NCBI GenBank assembly: GCA_003024785.1
Contig: PUQB01000435.1
Span: forward strand, 1 to 64,000
Direction of reading: 5' to 3'
Length of the DNA: 64,000 nt
Source: Selaginella tamariscina
Lineage: Eukaryota; Streptophyta; Lycopodiopsida; Selaginellales; Selaginellaceae
Positions 60,937 to 64,000 of the stretch are shown in pieces. Made by a program: the position numbers and the translations under genes. The notes beneath the pieces were generated by a model. It ran no database searches, had not been told where the DNA came from, and was given only the letters and a program-made list of their open reading frames with translations. The stretch's first letter is position 1. The number at the start of each line of letters is the position of its first letter.

Positions 60937-61508
60937 NNNNNNNNNNNNNNNNNNNNNNNNNNNNNNNNNNNNNNNNNNNNNNNNNNNNNNNNNNNNNNNN
61001 NNNNNNNNNNNNNNNNNNNNNNNNNNNNNNNNNNNNNNNNNNNNNNNNNNNNNNNNNNNNNNNNNNNNNNNNNNNNNNNNNNNNNNNNNNNNNNNNNNNN
61101 NNNNNNNNNNNNNNNNNNNNNNNNNNNNNNNNNNNNNNNNNNNNNNNNNNNNNNNNNNNNNNNNNNNNNNNNNNNNNNNNNNNNNNNNNNNNNNNNNNNN
61201 NNNNNNNNNNNNNNNNNNNNNNNNNNNNNNNNNNNNNNNNNNNNNNNNNNNNNNNNNNNNNNNNNNNNNNNNNNNNNNNNNNNNNNNNNNNNNNNNNNNN
61301 NNNNNNNNNNNNNNNNNNNNNNNNNNNNNNNNNNNNNNNNNNNNNNNNNNNNNNNNNNNNNNNNNNNNNNNNNNNNNNNNNNNNNNNNNNNNNNNNNNNN
61401 NNNNNNNNNNNNNNNNNNNNNNNNNNNNNNNNNNNNNNNNNNNNNNNNNNNNNNNNNNNNNNNNNNNNNNNNNNNNNNNNNNNNNNNNNNNNNNNNNNNN
61501 NNNNNNNN
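60937..61508. other. Assembly gap (run of N)
   Basis: 572 undetermined bases within the gag region or 5' end of the chromovirus. Any open frame across it is meaningless. Confidence 1.
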
Positions 61509-61959
61509 GAAAAATTAACACACCCATACAAAACATATACAATACACACACCCATATTTGTATATTCACTTTGTAGACCTTCTAATAAAATTTTTTCAAA
61601 AAGTAAAAGAAAGTTCTTAGATAATAATAACCCAAATGTTCATAAATTTTTAAGCTGATTTTTTACCACCCCAACAATATGATTTTATTAACTTTAACAA
61701 AATTATACTTAGCAATTTGTATGGAAACATTCTAAAATTAAAGTCCTCCATATGATGTGGCATCGTGACTTAATTTTAACAAAAGAAAATATGTAATTTT
61801 AAAATTAAAAATTGCTAATTTGTTTATACAGAATTAAATTACAATTATAAGGAGGCATGGCAATAAAATATTTAAATAGACAAGCAGAATGTTTCCTTTA
61901 TTTTTGTTATTTTTGCACACATGGTGCTTATGTCATAAGGCGGTACGTTATCAAAGTAT
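61509..61959. other. AT-rich spacer
   Basis: No gene seen. Confidence 0.5.
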
Positions 61960-63445
61960 ATGCGGCTGTTTCAAAAAATCATAAACCTAATGGAGGTTTA
62001 TAGTTTGTTGATGGCTGAGAGCCGATTTGAAGAATCAGAACAAGAATTATACAGAATGTTTAAGAAGATGAATCGTGGAATGAAATCAAGCCGCCAGGTT
62101 CATATGGTGTATGTGTGTGCGCGTGCGTGTGTGTCACAGTGTTACATATAAATAACACAATAAATCTTTGAATGAAATTAGGCCCCAGAAAGAGAGAGTC
62201 TCTATATATTATACATAAAAACACAAACACGTCTATATCTGGTCTTCAAAGTATGTATATGCATTTATGCATGCGTGTGTGTGTGTGATAACATTTCATA
62301 TAGAATATTAGAACACTCTTACCGCATACACAGTTGTAATATTCATAATGTGGAAGATTTCTGGAAATGAATCTCTCTCTCTCTCTCTCTCCCACACACA
62401 CACACACACACAACACTTTGTCTGTGTTTATATGTACGTACACACGTGTGTGTGTGTATGTATATATTTATGTATGTATTTTTAAGAACTGCAATGAAGA
62501 TAGAAAAGGAGCACAAGTTTCCACCAGTGGAGGAGATAGAAACCCACTCGAGGAACATGACAAAGCGAGATCTTCCTGGGAATCTCCTATCTGTAGAAGG
62601 TGGAATAAAAGAGAGGCTGAGCAACGATCTGGTCCGTCGATTTCACAAGCAAGTCCCCGAACAAACATGGCACTGGCTCATACAAGCTCTCTGTGCAAAC
62701 ATCCATGTTATGGGAAGAGGAGAGACTTCTCAGGGGAAGCACTGGAGTTCATCGACTCCCTGGGTGAAGGAAACCTCGAGGGTGTGGCTACAATGCCTTA
62801 GTTGGAGCCTATGCAACGATTAACGACTTCGACATGGTGCTCCAGACACTGACGAAGATGAAAACATTGCATACAGTCACATTATTCAGGTACAGAAAGA
62901 GCCGGTGTGTGAGAGAGAGGAAGGGGGGATGGTGAACAACATTCTGGTTAATATCATTTTAATGTCTCTCTCTCTCTCTCTCTCTCCACAACACACACCA
63001 ACACACACACACATATGCACACATGACCGGAAATGCATGTGAAACTTATGTACAACACATACCACAGAGAAGCTCTTTACCAACTTCTTGCAGGCTTGTA
63101 GATGCAAAGGTACTGAATGACATAGTATATGCTTGGGAGGGACACGGAGGCCGAATGAGGGCCTGAGGAAGATGCGGATACACGGTAGACAATGAGAGCT
63201 ATGTATCACTGATTCAGGCAGTGGGGAGGACCTCAGAAAGCAGAGCATATTCTTGGGGAGATGAACAGCAGGGGCATACGCCGAACCTGAAAACACTTCT
63301 AGCGGGTTATCGAGTTAAACCGGATAGAGAACCTACTGAAGACTTTGAAGGATGGTATAGCAATCGACAAGGTCACTACTGCATACCATGGTACCATGGA
63401 CAAGGTCACATACTGCATACCATTTACATTATTCGAACCTTTTAT
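61960..63445 (+). CDS. P-class PPR-like protein, several short exons
   Basis: Probable organelle RNA-binding protein. The first exon is 61960-62096 (INLMEVYSLLMAESRFEESE, donor CAG/GTTCATATG). The second is about 62490-62890 (KIEKEHKFPPVEEIET; LNDLVRRFHKQV-like; then ALEFIDSLGEGNLEGV and ALVGAYATINDFDMVLQTL, a typical PPR helix pair). A GT-AG intron at about 62891-63095 leads to LVDAKVLNDIVYAWEGHGG, ESYVSLIQAVGRT and, one frame over, AEHILGEMNSRGI. One-base shifts break exons 2 and 3. It is not a PLS type and there is no E/DYW. The end is uncertain. Confidence 0.5.
62362..62412. repeat. (CT)n(CA)n composite microsatellite
   Basis: CT run followed by CA run within an intron of the PPR-like gene. 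A similar CT/CA tract is at 62965-63015 in the next intron. Confidence 0.9.
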
Positions 63446-64000
63446 TGAAAGAATAATTGAACCATATATTTTCAAATAAGGAGAATAAGAGCAACATTTT
63501 GACTTCTAACTTATAACTAATTGAAATCACATACTAAACAAATAATTAATCATGATTTATATAATTATGTATATCTATTAAACAAGCATTTGCATAGTTA
63601 ATTTGAAACAAGTTTATGAGTTGTACAATATTTAATCTTAAACCAAGTTGTCTAATTTCAAGTTTGACAATATAAAATAAACTAATAATGAGTACTAAGC
63701 TACAATGAGTACTTTTGGATTTCAATTTATTTAATATAGACTAAAGTTTATATAAAAGTTTAAATATATCTTGATAAATAATTGTTTTAAGACATTTAAT
63801 ATGAATTTTGATCTTTTAAGTGTTGTAGAAAATTTTAACTATAATATTAATATATCATCAATATTTAAAAAGAACTTGTTCTCATATTAATTTTTTTTTA
63901 TACTTATACTTTAATTCATACAAGTAATCACATTTCACAACCTCATGCTGCCCTGTATTACTGAGAGAGAACGACCCAGGGAAGCCTCTTAATAGCTGAA
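63446..64000. other. AT-rich spacer to window end
   Basis: No gene seen. Confidence 0.5.

Noticed and set aside
60751-61658. Long open frames across the gap
   Set aside because: They consist mainly of N and have no meaning.

Overview
The window is nuclear DNA from a land plant. It carries a sporopollenin-type (ASCL/LAP5-like) polyketide synthase, an ABRE-fronted LEA gene, a germin-like cupin, a plant-type ankyrin protein, an F-box gene and four PPR genes, three of them organelle-editing PLS types, one with a C-terminal DYW domain. Introns are very short (about 45-150 nt), genes are close together, and AT-rich spacers and LTR retrotransposons lie between them. This suits a seed-free plant such as a lycophyte (Selaginella-like), but I cannot name the species.

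Layout: 0.8-4.8 kb holds the polyketide synthase (+) and an ER-type LEA gene (-), convergent. 6.04-13.38 kb is a non-coding LTR retrotransposon (LARD-like) with two LTRs of about 1.75 and 1.86 kb. 15.7-20.4 kb has LTR debris and a decayed Ty3/gypsy element. 20.7-29.1 kb is one 8.3-kb DNA transposon. 31.5-34.1 kb has a broken germin-like gene and a PEHE-like gene, both on the minus strand. 34.7-35.0 kb is a foldback repeat. 35.8-44.9 kb holds three PPR genes and an ankyrin gene. 46.0-47.3 kb is a damaged F-box gene between two copies of a direct repeat. 50.0-56.3 kb is an inverted LTR fragment plus a gypsy gag/protease. 56.4-60.9 kb is a minus-strand chromovirus that runs into an assembly gap (60937-61508). 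62.0-63.4 kb is a P-class PPR gene.

The main discovery candidate is the 20746-29076 transposon. It has a 9-bp target duplication and imperfect terminal inverted repeats. It carries two divergent genes: a Mutator-like (MULE) transposase with SWIM and other zinc motifs, and a multi-exon gene joining a ParB-like domain to a beta-class DNA N6/N4 methyltransferase fold, an architecture otherwise familiar from bacteria and phages. Between them lies a tandem array of about 137-bp monomers. Each monomer looks like a complete 71-nt exon with its own acceptor and donor, and each holds an inverted repeat built on GCCGACTGA. The same word recurs near both transposon ends. The methyltransferase has an intact glycine-rich motif I, but its catalytic motif IV reads DLPN rather than DPPY. 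I infer a self-regulating or anti-silencing system, functionally comparable to the VANC proteins of Arabidopsis VANDAL MULEs but made of different parts.

Caveat: nearly every conserved gene is interrupted by one or more 1-4 nt frameshifts while protein similarity continues on both sides. Assembly indels are as likely as real decay, so claims of gene death here are provisional.
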